64,000 nt of DNA from Cryptosporidium bovis (GCA_009768925.2 VHIT02000054.1:186001-250000); one strand, 5' to 3'; counted from the first letter of the stretch, positions 9,335 through 19,123 are shown. Program-made: numbers and translations. Notes: generated by a model from the letters alone, not told the origin.

Positions 9335-12300
9335 GAGAGTGGAAAGTTATTCAGGACGTGGAAGGAGTTCCAGTTTTGACACCTTTCCAAGCGCCCCAAC
9401 TTTGAAAATAAACCAGCGAAAGGCAAATGGAACGAGTTCTTACGATAGATTTATGCCTAGTTATGATGAGCATGATATCAAAACAAGGGAAAGAATACAA
9501 AAATTATCTATGGACCTGAGAAATTATGAGAGAATCAGTTCTTCAAGCCGAAACTCAAAAACAAGTAAAGATGATCTACTGGATCCTGAACAAATATTGC
9601 TGTATATAAACACTGGTGGAAAGTACAATAGTGAAATATTTAGGAGAAAGAGTGAATATAAAAACATGGTTTTGGACATATATAATGTAGGTGGTCATTG
9701 TCTGAAAGTAATGATTAACTCATTTAAGAATATACTTGCCAATCCTAAAGTAAGCAATGTAAATATGACAAGAATGGATCGCCTAGTTAATTTCTTATCT
9801 TTAGTAAGAGATTTGCATAAAAATTACTGTGATCCAATTGTATGTGACATGTTTAAAATAAAAAATACAAGAAGTAGCAGTTTATTGAGGGATAACACGA
9901 AAAGTCAGCTAGATTTCGCCTCAGAAAGAAGAGTCAAAAGCACTAGTTACATCCCTTTATCAAATAATAGCGATACTAATAGTGAAAGGAGGAAATTTAA
10001 TAGTGCAGATAGCAATATTAAAAATTCAATCTCAAGCAAAGTATTGCTTAATATAATAGACGGGAATAACGATAATAAAAGAAGTGAAATAAGGGAAATT
10101 TACTTTCAGAAATTAAAGGAGAATGTTAATAACTCTACAGAAAATAGGACTGACAGTCGTAATAGAAGCTATAGTAGTGGTAATTTAAATATTTATAGGA
10201 AAGAAACAAAATTACTAAAACAGGAAAAAAAAGTCACGAATATAAAGGGTATTTTTGAATCGCTAAAGGAATGTAGGAGTAAATTAAATATGAAAGAAAA
10301 ATCAGAAGTTGAGTTAAGAGTCGTGGAGAACAAACATTCGAAGAGAGATGTTAACAATTCAGTTGAATCAGAGTTTATTACTAATTTTTTGAATTATTCT
10401 CAGCTGAACAAAAATTCAAATAGTCAAAGAATTGCTGACCTTCAAAAATTGCTGTGTAAACTTAAAGAAACAAAGTTGGGTTTTAGTTATCAAGACTTAG
10501 AAAATAGAGAAAAAACACCAAAAACTAACGAAATAACAGTGAAAGATTTATTATATTCCAAAATAAATATTACTCCGGAAGTTGCTTCTTTATCCAAGGA
10601 AAATGTTAGTATTAAAGATGAAAACAACGTTTTAAGTATTTCAGGTGAGACAGTAGCAATAAGTCCTCGAAAGAGTCCAGATGTTCAAAGTCCGAAAGCT
10701 AGTAGAATAAATAGGCGTTGGGAATTAGACACTCCATTTATTTCGCACAGAACGATAGATTTTGATAGAATATACAACTTGAGTAAATCAGAAATAAATG
10801 AAAAGGGTTTATTATCATTGGACACAATAAATACAGGTATTTCACCGAAAAGATATGAACCATCTAAAGCGAAGGTATCAAAAAATGAAAAGCAGATTGG
10901 TGTTGATGTTAATCATGAATACAAAAATCCAGATGTAAATTTAAGTGAACCCGAAAATGTATGTGAAGGAAATTCATATTTTGGTTATGAAAACAAAAAT
11001 GAAAATTCAAAGTTGGAAGTATTAAATTTAGACTCCGAAAATATTCACTTCAGTTCCCATATTTTAAAGCCTTTATTTAATACCATGCCCTCTAATATAT
11101 ATATTCCAGATGAAGGTACAGAGACAATTAATGTATATGAGTACGAAAATAGGGACACATCCAAAGATAGCGATCTAAAAGATGGATTGCTGGTGAAAAC
11201 AGAACAGAACACAAAGGTGAATACTGAATTTGATTCTAAAAATTTAAAATCCATTGTTAATCAAGTAAGTTGTGACCCCATTTTATTGAAAGATTGCGAA
11301 TTAAATTCAACAGAGTGGCCAGCAAAGAAAACAACTATGGAAAATGAAGATCATCTGAAAGGTGAGATACATTTAAGTAATTCAGAGGGGAAGGTAACAT
11401 ACAATTATGTGGAAGAAAGTTCTGGAGAACTAAGTATTTGTAATGACTCCATAGATAATGGTCCCAATGAAATTATTTCTACTCAGGTCGAGGAGGAAAA
11501 CAATATCTCGTTAGTTGATGAAAATGAAAGCAAAATAAACGAAGTAATTGAGATTGAAAAAGCTTTTAATAGGGATATGGAATCTAAGACTATTAAATCA
11601 GATGATCGCACTTTTGAAGTTGAAAGGCTGAACATTGAATACTTTACGTCTTTAAATGAACACGATTTAAAGAAAAAAATAGACGAGTATAATTATTGGT
11701 ATGAAAACATGGGAAGTGAAAATTATATTAACCTAAGTTTGGATGGTCTGAGTATTGACGAGTTTTACTATAAAGGCATAGAATTGATTCCAAAGTGTTA
11801 TGATGGAATTATTGATATGTCATCTACTTCAATTCGCAAAATGTGTATAATTATATATGAGAATCTTTCGAAGTTATCGAGCTTAGAAATTAATGGTGGG
11901 CGAGGCGAACAAATGATAGAAGGAATAGATGACAACCTTTCAATACTTCTAAAGGAGAATATAGGTGAAGAAACTTTATTGTCATTTATTCATAATGTGA
12001 TTATGAGAGATTCAAGGTACTTGGAATTTAATTCATCATTAAGGAAGGAGCTTAGCCCCCCTGACGATAACTACATATTGTTGATTATAGATTTAATGAG
12101 AGAAATATTAATTGAATGGAGAAATGATAATTTTGGTATTTCTGGGTCTCAAATAACAATTGAAGCAATTATAAAACAAGTAGATGAAATATTGAAAAAG
12201 TCTTACGAGCCCTATCTTTCAGAAGTTAATTCAGACGAATGGGTCCTTAAAAAAATATTTCACGCTCCTAATTATCCAAATATTCTTGAATCTGAGAAAG

Positions 12301-12518
12301 AGCTACTTAATATTGAACATCTCTTTAAGTATCACACATGTGAGGATCTAATTACTTCCGATTATATAAACATGGATCGTGCGAAGTGGTTGAAGACCAA
12401 CAGGTACTATCTCCCAATAGTTAATGATGCGATAGAACACGTCTTACAGGACTTAATCAATGAAATCATTATTATTATTATGAAATCACTAAATCATACT
12501 TCACTAGATAACAAATAA
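9327..12518 (+). CDS. Long Ser/Asn-rich protein, possible DUF4378-like C-terminus
   Basis: A 1063-residue single-exon protein. The first ~780 residues are low-complexity, rich in Ser, Asn, Lys and Glu, with several short basic SP-type sites (SPRKSPDVQSPKAS near 450) that look like kinase targets. The last ~280 residues look folded. They hold DLMREILIEW, then a helix EAIIKQVDEIL, then a closing MDRAKWLKTNR plus AIEHVLQDLINEI. That order (acidic helix, W-containing helix, amphipathic DLI-E helix) resembles the C-terminal DUF4378 region of TRM/CAP350-type centrosomal and cortical microtubule proteins. This resemblance is by eye and weak. No signal peptide or membrane span is seen. THOC1-like follows 142 bp downstream on the same strand. 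Confidence 0.8.
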   Translation: MNRRVESYSGRGRSSSFDTFPSAPTLKINQRKANGTSSYDRFMPSYDEHDIKTRERIQKLSMDLRNYERISSSSRNSKTSKDDLLDPEQILLYINTGGKYNSEIFRRKSEYKNMVLDIYNVGGHCLKVMINSFKNILANPKVSNVNMTRMDRLVNFLSLVRDLHKNYCDPIVCDMFKIKNTRSSSLLRDNTKSQLDFASERRVKSTSYIPLSNNSDTNSERRKFNSADSNIKNSISSKVLLNIIDGNNDNKRSEIREIYFQKLKENVNNSTENRTDSRNRSYSSGNLNIYRKETKLLKQEKKVTNIKGIFESLKECRSKLNMKEKSEVELRVVENKHSKRDVNNSVESEFITNFLNYSQLNKNSNSQRIADLQKLLCKLKETKLGFSYQDLENREKTPKTNEITVKDLLYSKINITPEVASLSKENVSIKDENNVLSISGETVAISPRKSPDVQSPKASRINRRWELDTPFISHRTIDFDRIYNLSKSEINEKGLLSLDTINTGISPKRYEPSKAKVSKNEKQIGVDVNHEYKNPDVNLSEPENVCEGNSYFGYENKNENSKLEVLNLDSENIHFSSHILKPLFNTMPSNIYIPDEGTETINVYEYENRDTSKDSDLKDGLLVKTEQNTKVNTEFDSKNLKSIVNQVSCDPILLKDCELNSTEWPAKKTTMENEDHLKGEIHLSNSEGKVTYNYVEESSGELSICNDSIDNGPNEIISTQVEEENNISLVDENESKINEVIEIEKAFNRDMESKTIKSDDRTFEVERLNIEYFTSLNEHDLKKKIDEYNYWYENMGSENYINLSLDGLSIDEFYYKGIELIPKCYDGIIDMSSTSIRKMCIIIYENLSKLSSLEINGGRGEQMIEGIDDNLSILLKENIGEETLLSFIHNVIMRDSRYLEFNSSLRKELSPPDDNYILLIIDLMREILIEWRNDNFGISGSQITIEAIIKQVDEILKKSYEPYLSEVNSDEWVLKKIFHAPNYPNILESEKELLNIEHLFKYHTCEDLITSDYINMDRAKWLKTNRYYLPIVNDAIEHVLQDLINEIIIIIMKSLNHTSLDNK

Positions 12519-12560
12519 TTAGGTTCCTTTTTAGTGAATGAATCATACTAATTCGCGATT

Positions 12561-12568
12561 TGGCGCCA
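12561..12568. promoter_or_regulatory. E2F-like TGGCGCCA site upstream of THOC1-like gene
   Basis: TTTGGCGCCATA lies about 95 bp upstream of the ATG at 12661, in the 142 bp spacer between two co-directional genes. The full TTTGGCGCC form matches the classical E2F core on one half. Confidence 0.55.
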
Positions 12569-12660
12569 TACCTTCGCATAATTTTTATCTTGTTTTTATT
12601 TTAGTCGAGTATTTCACTGCGATATGTACTTTTTAAATTTGTATTGGTAAGATAGAACAA

Positions 12661-14853
12661 ATGTTAAATTTTTGTTCTAATGAATTTCTTGAGGAGATTA
12701 TACCATTTTCTGAGAAGTTGGACGGTCTTTTGGTAGAAAGTTTACCAGATTGCATTGTTTGGAAGGATGAAACAAAGGAGTACTTAGTAAAGAGAACAGG
12801 CATCGCTAAACTTTCGAAGGAACTAATTAGACTGGGACTTCCAAAGGGAGATATAATTAAGTCCGCCTTGCTAGTAATTGTAAGTTCAAACAACAAAGAT
12901 GAAGGAGACAGTGAGTGGTCTATTCAGGACCAAAAAATCCTCATTTTTCTTGTGGGAAATCTGGAGCTTGTAAAAGCAGGTCAAAATGACATTGTTTTTT
13001 GGTTGGATGTTGTTTTTGAAATGTTGGGATTACTTAGGAAAAATGGTTTAATTTCACTATCAAAGTGGATTTGCACTTGTTTTGAAGTTTTTGATTGGTC
13101 AATTACAAATCCTAACATTCCATTTATAAATAAAAATGAGATACATCAGGAGGTTAATTCAACCTCAAATAGTCAGACGGGAGATGATTCAAGTCAGTCA
13201 CCTCCAACAGCAGTACAAAGGCAACTCGCTCAAGCAAAGTTCGTTGGTCTTTTAAAGGCAATCAACAGAAAATTGTTGGGATACGGAAACTACAAAGAGG
13301 CAGGCATATTGAGAAGTTTTGTTTATTCTATATTGCCGAGTAATCAGGCTGGAATATGTAGAAAAACCTTTACTACTAGAGGATATACAGGATACAACAT
13401 TAAAGAAAGTGTTAAAAGAGTTTTTGAAGTTTACACTAACTCTTCCAAGGAAGAGACAAACTCTGATACAAATACTGAAAAGGAGGAAGGAGAAATGATT
13501 TGTGAAAAAGAGGAAGCTGATCAAAAACAAACAGAGTTAAGACGTATTATTGAGTCATCAAGATTAGTTGAGTGTATTTTTGATTCATATCTTAAAGTTG
13601 ATCACTTTTTTCAAGCTCCTTACGAGTTTTTGATTTCCGGTGAGGGGGATGGCTTATCATACAGTAAGGAGAAGATAGATGGAATATCAAAAGATATAGA
13701 GGCAATAGTTTTGTACTTCGAGGAATATAAAGCAATGGATTGTTTTAACATTCGAACAAATATAAAAAAGGAATATTTAAGCAATTATCAGTATATTTTT
13801 TCTCAAAATTACAACAAAGATTTCCATTTCACATCTTTAGAATCAAAATTCGAGGGTATACCTTCTGCCTTTGATTTTTCATATTTCAGATACAACTTTG
13901 CCTACCGTTTATCATTTTTGGTTTGTAATTATTTCTCACAAGTAAATGATAATCTTAAGAGCACAAATGATTATATTCTGGATAAATTGATCCCTTTACT
14001 GAAAAGATGTTTGGCTAGTTTGGAAAAACATAGCACAGAGAATAAGTTTTCTATTGTTAACTTTATTAACAATATGTTGAAATATGAGCTTTTTTGGTTA
14101 CTTTGGAAAGGCAATAATTGCGTTGACGTTGAATTTAATCCATGCAGGGTTGAACCCACAGTTGATTCTGATGATAAAACTCTTGATACAATTAATAATG
14201 AACTGAAAAAGAGAAAAATAGAAGAACATACAAAAACTACAAAGTACATTAGTCAAGATGTATTTGACAAATACATCAATTTTGTGGAGAGAAACCATAT
14301 CTTGGGGGATGATTCATCTGAAGATAACGACTCCCAATTGAAAGACGTGTATTATATAAGAAACGTCAAAAAACCAGATTTTTCCAGAGAAAGAGAGAGC
14401 TTGTTTTTAGAATCAATTAATTCTGACGAATACATAAACAAGAGCGTGAACAAGAAAATTTTATGTAAATTTAATGATTACAAGGAAAAAATGTTAGTTG
14501 ATTTGAACCCAGATAATGGAATTGAAGAGTCTGAGAAAAGTATTAGAAACCCCCTATTCAAGTGGAGATGTGACCGTCTTTTTAAAAGATTCCAACTTGA
14601 AGATCTAAATTCTCTGGATTTATTGAAACTTTCACAGAACGATCTTGAGGATAGTGTTTGTAGACAAAGTAGTAATTTGCAGAATGGCGAACCAAACGAA
14701 ACAGACAAAAGAGTTGAAACTGAAAATGGCAGAGACAAATCCGATCTAACTCAGGATATAGGGATAGACACAACTCAAGACAAACAAAAAAATAACGAAG
14801 AAACCAAGGTCGAGATTGAATTTCTCAGACTCTTCGGTGGAAAAAAAAAATAG
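12661..14853 (+). CDS. THOC1: THO complex subunit 1 (THOC1/Hpr1)-like
   Basis: Likely the THOC1/Hpr1 subunit of the THO complex, which couples nascent mRNA to export. The 730-residue frame starts at the first ATG. Family-like stretches in order are a middle block KFVGLLKAINRKLLGYGNY..GILRSFVYSIL, corresponding to the CNRLLRRLSK..ARLFPL region of THOC1; then DHFFQAPYEFL..KDIEAIVLYFEEYKA, matching the FWSLQDFFRNP..VLAVFKSYK block; then YFRYNFAYRLSFLVCNYF, matching the FRRQILVQYLILFQYL helix; and near the end PLFKWRCDRLFKRFQ. A Ser/Gln spacer near 165-185 and a Glu-rich tail are lineage extras. No death domain is obvious. The assignment rests on ordered similarity, not a profile search. Confidence 0.7.
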   Translation: MLNFCSNEFLEEIIPFSEKLDGLLVESLPDCIVWKDETKEYLVKRTGIAKLSKELIRLGLPKGDIIKSALLVIVSSNNKDEGDSEWSIQDQKILIFLVGNLELVKAGQNDIVFWLDVVFEMLGLLRKNGLISLSKWICTCFEVFDWSITNPNIPFINKNEIHQEVNSTSNSQTGDDSSQSPPTAVQRQLAQAKFVGLLKAINRKLLGYGNYKEAGILRSFVYSILPSNQAGICRKTFTTRGYTGYNIKESVKRVFEVYTNSSKEETNSDTNTEKEEGEMICEKEEADQKQTELRRIIESSRLVECIFDSYLKVDHFFQAPYEFLISGEGDGLSYSKEKIDGISKDIEAIVLYFEEYKAMDCFNIRTNIKKEYLSNYQYIFSQNYNKDFHFTSLESKFEGIPSAFDFSYFRYNFAYRLSFLVCNYFSQVNDNLKSTNDYILDKLIPLLKRCLASLEKHSTENKFSIVNFINNMLKYELFWLLWKGNNCVDVEFNPCRVEPTVDSDDKTLDTINNELKKRKIEEHTKTTKYISQDVFDKYINFVERNHILGDDSSEDNDSQLKDVYYIRNVKKPDFSRERESLFLESINSDEYINKSVNKKILCKFNDYKEKMLVDLNPDNGIEESEKSIRNPLFKWRCDRLFKRFQLEDLNSLDLLKLSQNDLEDSVCRQSSNLQNGEPNETDKRVETENGRDKSDLTQDIGIDTTQDKQKNNEETKVEIEFLRLFGGKKK

Positions 14854-14964
14854 ATAAGCAAATACCCTATTTAGTTAAATTAATAAGATTTAAAAAGTTA
14901 TAAATATATCAACAAAATAGTACACGGATAATAACTATTTTTATTCATAAACTCATAAACCTAT

Positions 14965-15708
14965 TTAGGTCCCTTTATATACAGGATCACTACTTTTCTG
15001 GTCTCCATAGTTAGATGATAGATCACTTATCCTGTAAGCTCTCCCTGTGAACGGAGCATATACGACTCGTGCAGCTTGATTAATATTTGATAAATTACTA
15101 TTCCCACTACCACCGCCAACACCTCCAACTCCCATTGAATCAATATTTATAATGTTTTGATTCCCACCCACTACACCCTCCCCATCTACTCCTGAGGTCC
15201 CCAGGTTACCCTGGTTATTTCCCATAGGAACCCCTGTGTTAATATTTGTCCAAGAGCCTAGTAACAAATTTAATTGATCATCTGCATCTTCAATTATCTG
15301 CAAGTTTCTAAAAATATAGTAACTAACAAAGGAAGCTAAAAATGATAATATTGGCGTCATTACATAAACTATAAGTGTTAATATTTTCATTATTCCGGTC
15401 TCTTCAACGCCCCCTAAATTTCTCTTCAACCATTCTATTGTTGTAAGTAGCGTAACAACACCTCTTGCAAGTGATAATGACACAAAGATAAACAATGTAC
15501 ATGGAGTCTTATGCAAATAAGCCACGTATCCCAAATACAAAATCCATGTTTCTATAAAAACCGCGGTGGTATCTGTTAATGTTATTACTCTTAGTACTTC
15601 TATTATACATTGAAACACCAATATAGTCGCCAAAACATATGAAAGTTTTTTCGTAAAAGGTGTGTCCTCCGTTCGGAGATTAAACCCCAAAACGGGGTAA
15701 TAAATCAT
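14965..15708 (-). CDS. Four-span integral membrane protein
   Basis: A 247-residue protein read from the ATG at 15708; the slightly longer open frame begins at a TTG. Four hydrophobic helices are visible: about residues 23-42 (YVLATILVFQCIIEVLRVI), 49-66, 72-92 and 107-133. The C-terminal ~100 residues are a Gly/Asn/Val-rich flexible tail (GVGGVGGGSGN) ending in a charged segment. No signal peptide precedes helix 1. I do not recognise a transporter or enzyme signature. It converges with the THOC1-like gene (111 bp between stops). A membrane trafficking or organellar protein is possible. Confidence 0.75.
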   Translation of the reverse strand: MIYYPVLGFNLRTEDTPFTKKLSYVLATILVFQCIIEVLRVITLTDTTAVFIETWILYLGYVAYLHKTPCTLFIFVSLSLARGVVTLLTTIEWLKRNLGGVEETGIMKILTLIVYVMTPILSFLASFVSYYIFRNLQIIEDADDQLNLLLGSWTNINTGVPMGNNQGNLGTSGVDGEGVVGGNQNIINIDSMGVGGVGGGSGNSNLSNINQAARVVYAPFTGRAYRISDLSSNYGDQKSSDPVYKGT

Positions 15709-16214
15709 CTTCCTCAACTAATAATATATCCAAGAATTTACCCGTATTAAGAAAAGCTTCATCCATACATTAATTAAAGGCTTTCATCAATTTTGTTTGC
15801 ACTGTTAATTATTCTTAAATATCTAGTAAATATTAATATAGACTACTGACCTTTACTACTACAGTTCCGCTTATTACTGAATGAATTCTATTTCGTCTAT
15901 TTTTTACCACTTTACCAACCAATTAATCGAGTGTTTACAAATAAATTTAGAACTATTCGAAATATTACCACTTTTTGGTTATTCACATTTTTGGACTGAA
16001 AGAAAATATGTTCCCGCCTCTTAAATAGATCTCAGCTGGGTGCAGTAGTATTGTCAAATAAATGTCTTTGGAGGGAAGAGTATTCCATGGGATTTATTGG
16101 TTATGAAATTAAAAAAAAATAATTCTAGTTTAAACAAGATGTTTGTGTAACAGTATATTTTCCTGAATAATAATAGGAAGGCATGAAGGACCTGTAGAAA
16201 TAAGTCTCCATCTG
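15709..16214. other. Intergenic region between two minus-strand genes
   Basis: 506 bp, strongly AT-rich, without a credible frame. It should carry the 3' end of the kinase gene and the promoter of the membrane protein; TTCCCGCC (E2F-like) is present at 16011-16018. Confidence 0.5.
16011..16018. promoter_or_regulatory. E2F-like TTCCCGCC site
   Basis: About 300 bp upstream of the ATG at 15708. It matches the TTTCCCGCC form of the E2F core less one T. The function is inferred. Confidence 0.35.
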
Positions 16215-17933
16215 TTACAACAGACTCTTGTTCCTTGAGTGAAATTTTTGGATCCAGCGAGAGAGTCTCTCCTCAGATTCGAACACAAAATTACCAGCTT
16301 TTTTAACGGTATCGTTGCTGTTGTCCACACTTACTAATTCATTACTTCTTTCCTGAATATTTTCCCTGCTAATTCCCGAAAATTGGGCAACATTGTCTTT
16401 TTCTCCAAGACCTTGATAATCCGTCTCAAGAGGTGTGGGAGAAACGGAAGTAATCTCCCGTCTACTCCATACATTCTTATTATCCCTACATTTAAAGTAG
16501 TTTTGATTATTTGAGTAGCTTCTGCTTTTTTGGGCCACAAGTCTAGTTGGGGCAGTAACTGGTGAATTTTCTTTTGTCTTGTAGCTTGACTTGCAATTGT
16601 AGATGTTAACAGACGAAATAGAAGGACATTGACCTTTAATCCTAACATCAGTTGTTTTTCTTTTTGGAGTAAAATAGGAAAGTCTCTCTTTGTCGATATT
16701 GGCATTTGAGCCAATGTTTATTCCCTTTTTTAATAAATTACTCTTGTCATTTCTATTAAAAGCGATTCCGCGTTCATTGCTAGTAACAGAATTCAAGTAG
16801 CAACTTAAATTCTCATTGTTTTGACAATTAAGACTCGTGTTTGAGTCAATTGAAGCATCCAAGGTTGAAACATCAGAGTGCTCAATTTTTCTTGTAGAAA
16901 AATATTCACTCTTGAGCAATATTGACTCTAAATAGTGGTTGTAATTCAAAAGTTTCTGATATTCATGCCCCATAAAAGATAATTCTATTTTACTTGAAAG
17001 TAATTTTGTTTTTTTTCTCACAAAGTCAAATTTAAATATCTCCTCTACAGATGGTCTTTTCACAGGATCTCTTTCAAACATTAACTTTAAAACATCATTA
17101 AACTCTCTAGAATACCTTTCTGGTAAACTTTTAACTACACCCTCATTAACATGTTTTCTTAACTCATCATAACTTCTTGCATAAAATGGTGGTTTTCCAA
17201 CTAATAATTCATATACACAACAACCCAGTGACCAAATATCACTTTTCTCATTATATTGTCCCTTTCCCAATACCTCTGGAGACATATAGTATGGAGTCCC
17301 GACATGAGTAGTTGCAAGTTGATTACTTCCGGATAAGTATCTGGCTAAACCAAAATCTCCTAACTTGACTATTATTTCGCTGGCTTCCAAATTTTTGTTT
17401 CTATCGGTAAATTCGTTTAGACACGAGCCTTCAATTATAATACTTAACAAGTCCTTATTTTTTAAAGTAGTTAAAAAAATATTTTGTGGTTTTATGTCAC
17501 GATGTAACACTTTGTTACTTCTGGTGTGGCAATAATGCAATGCATCCAATAATTGAATGAAAATAGAAACGGCAATATCTTCATCAATCATCTCACCGAT
17601 TTTTCTTTTTTTTTTTAAGTAATTTCCAAGATCTCCTTCATCACAATGTTCCATAATTATGTAAATTTGCTGATTTTGTTTATCTATTATTCTATCTATA
17701 TACTTTATTATGTTTCTGTGATTGAGCTTTCTTAAAACATTTACTTCATTCACTATTTGTATTTTCTCTTGCTGAGTCATATTCTCATAGCAAATTTTTT
17801 TCCAAACAAAACATCTCCCATCTGATTTCCTACGTATTCTGTGAACTGTTCCAAAACATCCTCTTCCTATCTCTTCTATTTCTTCATAGTCATTCTGAAA
17901 AATGTCTCTATTATGAGTTGATTTCTTCTGCAT
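16215..17933 (-). CDS. NIMA-related (NEK) Ser/Thr protein kinase
   Basis: A 572-residue kinase with its catalytic domain at residues ~16-305. The Gly loop is at 22-30 (IGRGCFGTV), the ATP lysine is K45 in FVWKK, the catalytic loop is HRDIKPQN (144-151), the magnesium motif is DFG (193-195), and the activation segment runs GTPYYMSPE. The VWK form of the lysine motif and GTPYYMSPE are typical of NEK kinases. An insert of about 25 residues separates the catalytic loop from DFG, longer than usual. The tail (~270 residues) is Ser/Asn-rich and basic, with no clear leucine zipper. NEK kinases act in mitosis and centrosome separation. It shares a promoter region with the divergent UAP56-motif gene. 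Confidence 0.93.
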   Translation of the reverse strand: MQKKSTHNRDIFQNDYEEIEEIGRGCFGTVHRIRRKSDGRCFVWKKICYENMTQQEKIQIVNEVNVLRKLNHRNIIKYIDRIIDKQNQQIYIIMEHCDEGDLGNYLKKKRKIGEMIDEDIAVSIFIQLLDALHYCHTRSNKVLHRDIKPQNIFLTTLKNKDLLSIIIEGSCLNEFTDRNKNLEASEIIVKLGDFGLARYLSGSNQLATTHVGTPYYMSPEVLGKGQYNEKSDIWSLGCCVYELLVGKPPFYARSYDELRKHVNEGVVKSLPERYSREFNDVLKLMFERDPVKRPSVEEIFKFDFVRKKTKLLSSKIELSFMGHEYQKLLNYNHYLESILLKSEYFSTRKIEHSDVSTLDASIDSNTSLNCQNNENLSCYLNSVTSNERGIAFNRNDKSNLLKKGINIGSNANIDKERLSYFTPKRKTTDVRIKGQCPSISSVNIYNCKSSYKTKENSPVTAPTRLVAQKSRSYSNNQNYFKCRDNKNVWSRREITSVSPTPLETDYQGLGEKDNVAQFSGISRENIQERSNELVSVDNSNDTVKKAGNFVFESEERLSRWIQKFHSRNKSLL

Positions 17934-18089
17934 TTTACATTTAAGCTTTTCTCAAAGTACAAACATATGTGAGAATGCATAATATTCTTCTCTTATGTAA
18001 TTTGACGTAATTGAAGCAATTCCAATAACATTAAGCACTGCTCTTCTTGTGTTACGTGTTTTTGCGCAAATACATCCCCACAAAAAATT

Positions 18090-18113
18090 CATGCTTTGTG
18101 GCGCCAAAGCATG
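18090..18113. promoter_or_regulatory. Inverted repeat centred on an E2F-like core
   Basis: Nine-base perfect arms CATGCTTTG and CAAAGCATG flank a six-base TGGCGC centre, so that the E2F-type TGGCGCCA overlaps the right arm. CATGC-type half sites in both arms could serve ApiAP2 factors. The symmetry suits a dimeric binding site shared by two divergent genes. Confidence 0.5.
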
Positions 18114-18306
18114 TAATTGTTTAAGTTTTGGAAGTACGAAAAGAGTAATGGTTAACGAACTCCCGAGAAAGAGATCAAAACCGGAAGAAGTGATTCTTCT
18201 AGTAATATACAGACTTAGTTCTTTTACTATGTTATTGTTGTTTAAATATCCTACAAAAACAAAAAAAATTTCAATTGAAAGAACACAACGCAAAGTATCG
18301 TTGCAG

Positions 18307-18314
18307 AGGCGCCA
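18307..18314. promoter_or_regulatory. E2F-like AGGCGCCA site
   Basis: About 80 bp upstream of the ATG at 18395. It is the second GGCGCC core in this promoter region. Confidence 0.4.
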
Positions 18315-18394
18315 CAGACTGGAAACAAAGTGGCAACAAATTTTATTTTGTAATTAATTAGTCAAAATATTACTTAATTTTAGCAGGAACTAAC

Positions 18395-19123
18395 ATGGAA
18401 AGTGATGAAAGTAGGAATCATGTTGGTCTGAATTGTTCTTTAGATGATTTAATTAGAAAAGAGGTCCCAAGAAAACCTGGATCTAAGAGAGTTTTCAAAA
18501 AGAGCAATTCTCAAAGCAATAGCTCTCCGAAAAAAAATCAAATAGGTCATAATAAAAACCATAGACGGAACATTGGCAGATTCCAATCTAATCATGGTAC
18601 TAAACGTTATAATTCGTTCCAAAATGGCAGGAATGGCAGAGAGGGACCAAAGAGACTTCCGAATGAAAGGAGAAACAAAGACTCTAAAATGAGAATTGAA
18701 TTAAATATGGATAACAGTGTTCCTGATGGAGATCCTGAATTATCAAATATGAATGAACGTGAAAAGATGATAAAAATGATTAGTATCATCCATAATGATA
18801 AAGATTTTACTATGCAAATATTGTTGAACTCTAGCCCAATAATTATTGTAAATAAGATTACTGGAGTAATCCAACTTAATTCATTTAGCTGCCGCTCTCA
18901 CATTATGCTTGAAATATGGAATTTACTCCTAAAGCCCTTGGGGCTATCTCTCGTGGACTCTTCAAATAACGTTGAATATACGAACTGGTTGATAACCGAT
19001 GGAAGTTGCTATATGGAAAGTTTTAAAGATGGGATGATAGTTCGTGGATCCGGATCTAGGGATACTGCCAGAAATGCACGTTTTTCAATTCTTGAACAAC
19101 ATATAAGACAGCTTACTGTTTGA
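18395..19123 (+). CDS. UAP56-binding-motif protein, possible mRNA export adaptor
   Basis: A 242-residue protein. Residues 13-24 (LNCSLDDLIRKE) match the short helix by which ALYREF, UIF and related adaptors bind the helicase UAP56/DDX39B (consensus LDmSLDDIIk). A very basic, Arg/Asn/Gly-rich segment (residues ~25-100) follows and would bind RNA. I see no RRM. The C-terminal ~120 residues look folded (HNDKDFTMQILLNSSPIIIV to GSGSRDTARNARFSILEQH) but match nothing I know. The layout resembles UIF/FYTTD1-type export adaptors more than ALYREF. It fits with the THOC1-like gene nearby, as both would act in TREX-dependent mRNA export. Confidence 0.72.
   Translation: MESDESRNHVGLNCSLDDLIRKEVPRKPGSKRVFKKSNSQSNSSPKKNQIGHNKNHRRNIGRFQSNHGTKRYNSFQNGRNGREGPKRLPNERRNKDSKMRIELNMDNSVPDGDPELSNMNEREKMIKMISIIHNDKDFTMQILLNSSPIIIVNKITGVIQLNSFSCRSHIMLEIWNLLLKPLGLSLVDSSNNVEYTNWLITDGSCYMESFKDGMIVRGSGSRDTARNARFSILEQHIRQLTV

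Larger units (their letters stand above)
17934..18394. other. Divergent promoter region, NEK / UAP56-motif gene
   Basis: 461 bp. Open frames of 113 and 102 codons on opposite strands overlap each other here; neither resembles a protein and I treat both as chance. Two GGCGCC sites are present (18100-18105 within an inverted repeat, and 18308-18313), with TTGCGCAA at about 18062-18069. Confidence 0.55.

Noticed and set aside
17952-18357. Overlapping frames of 113 (minus) and 102 (plus) codons between NEK and the UAP56-motif gene
   Set aside because: They overlap each other in a divergent promoter region, have low coding character and contain the E2F-like inverted repeat.
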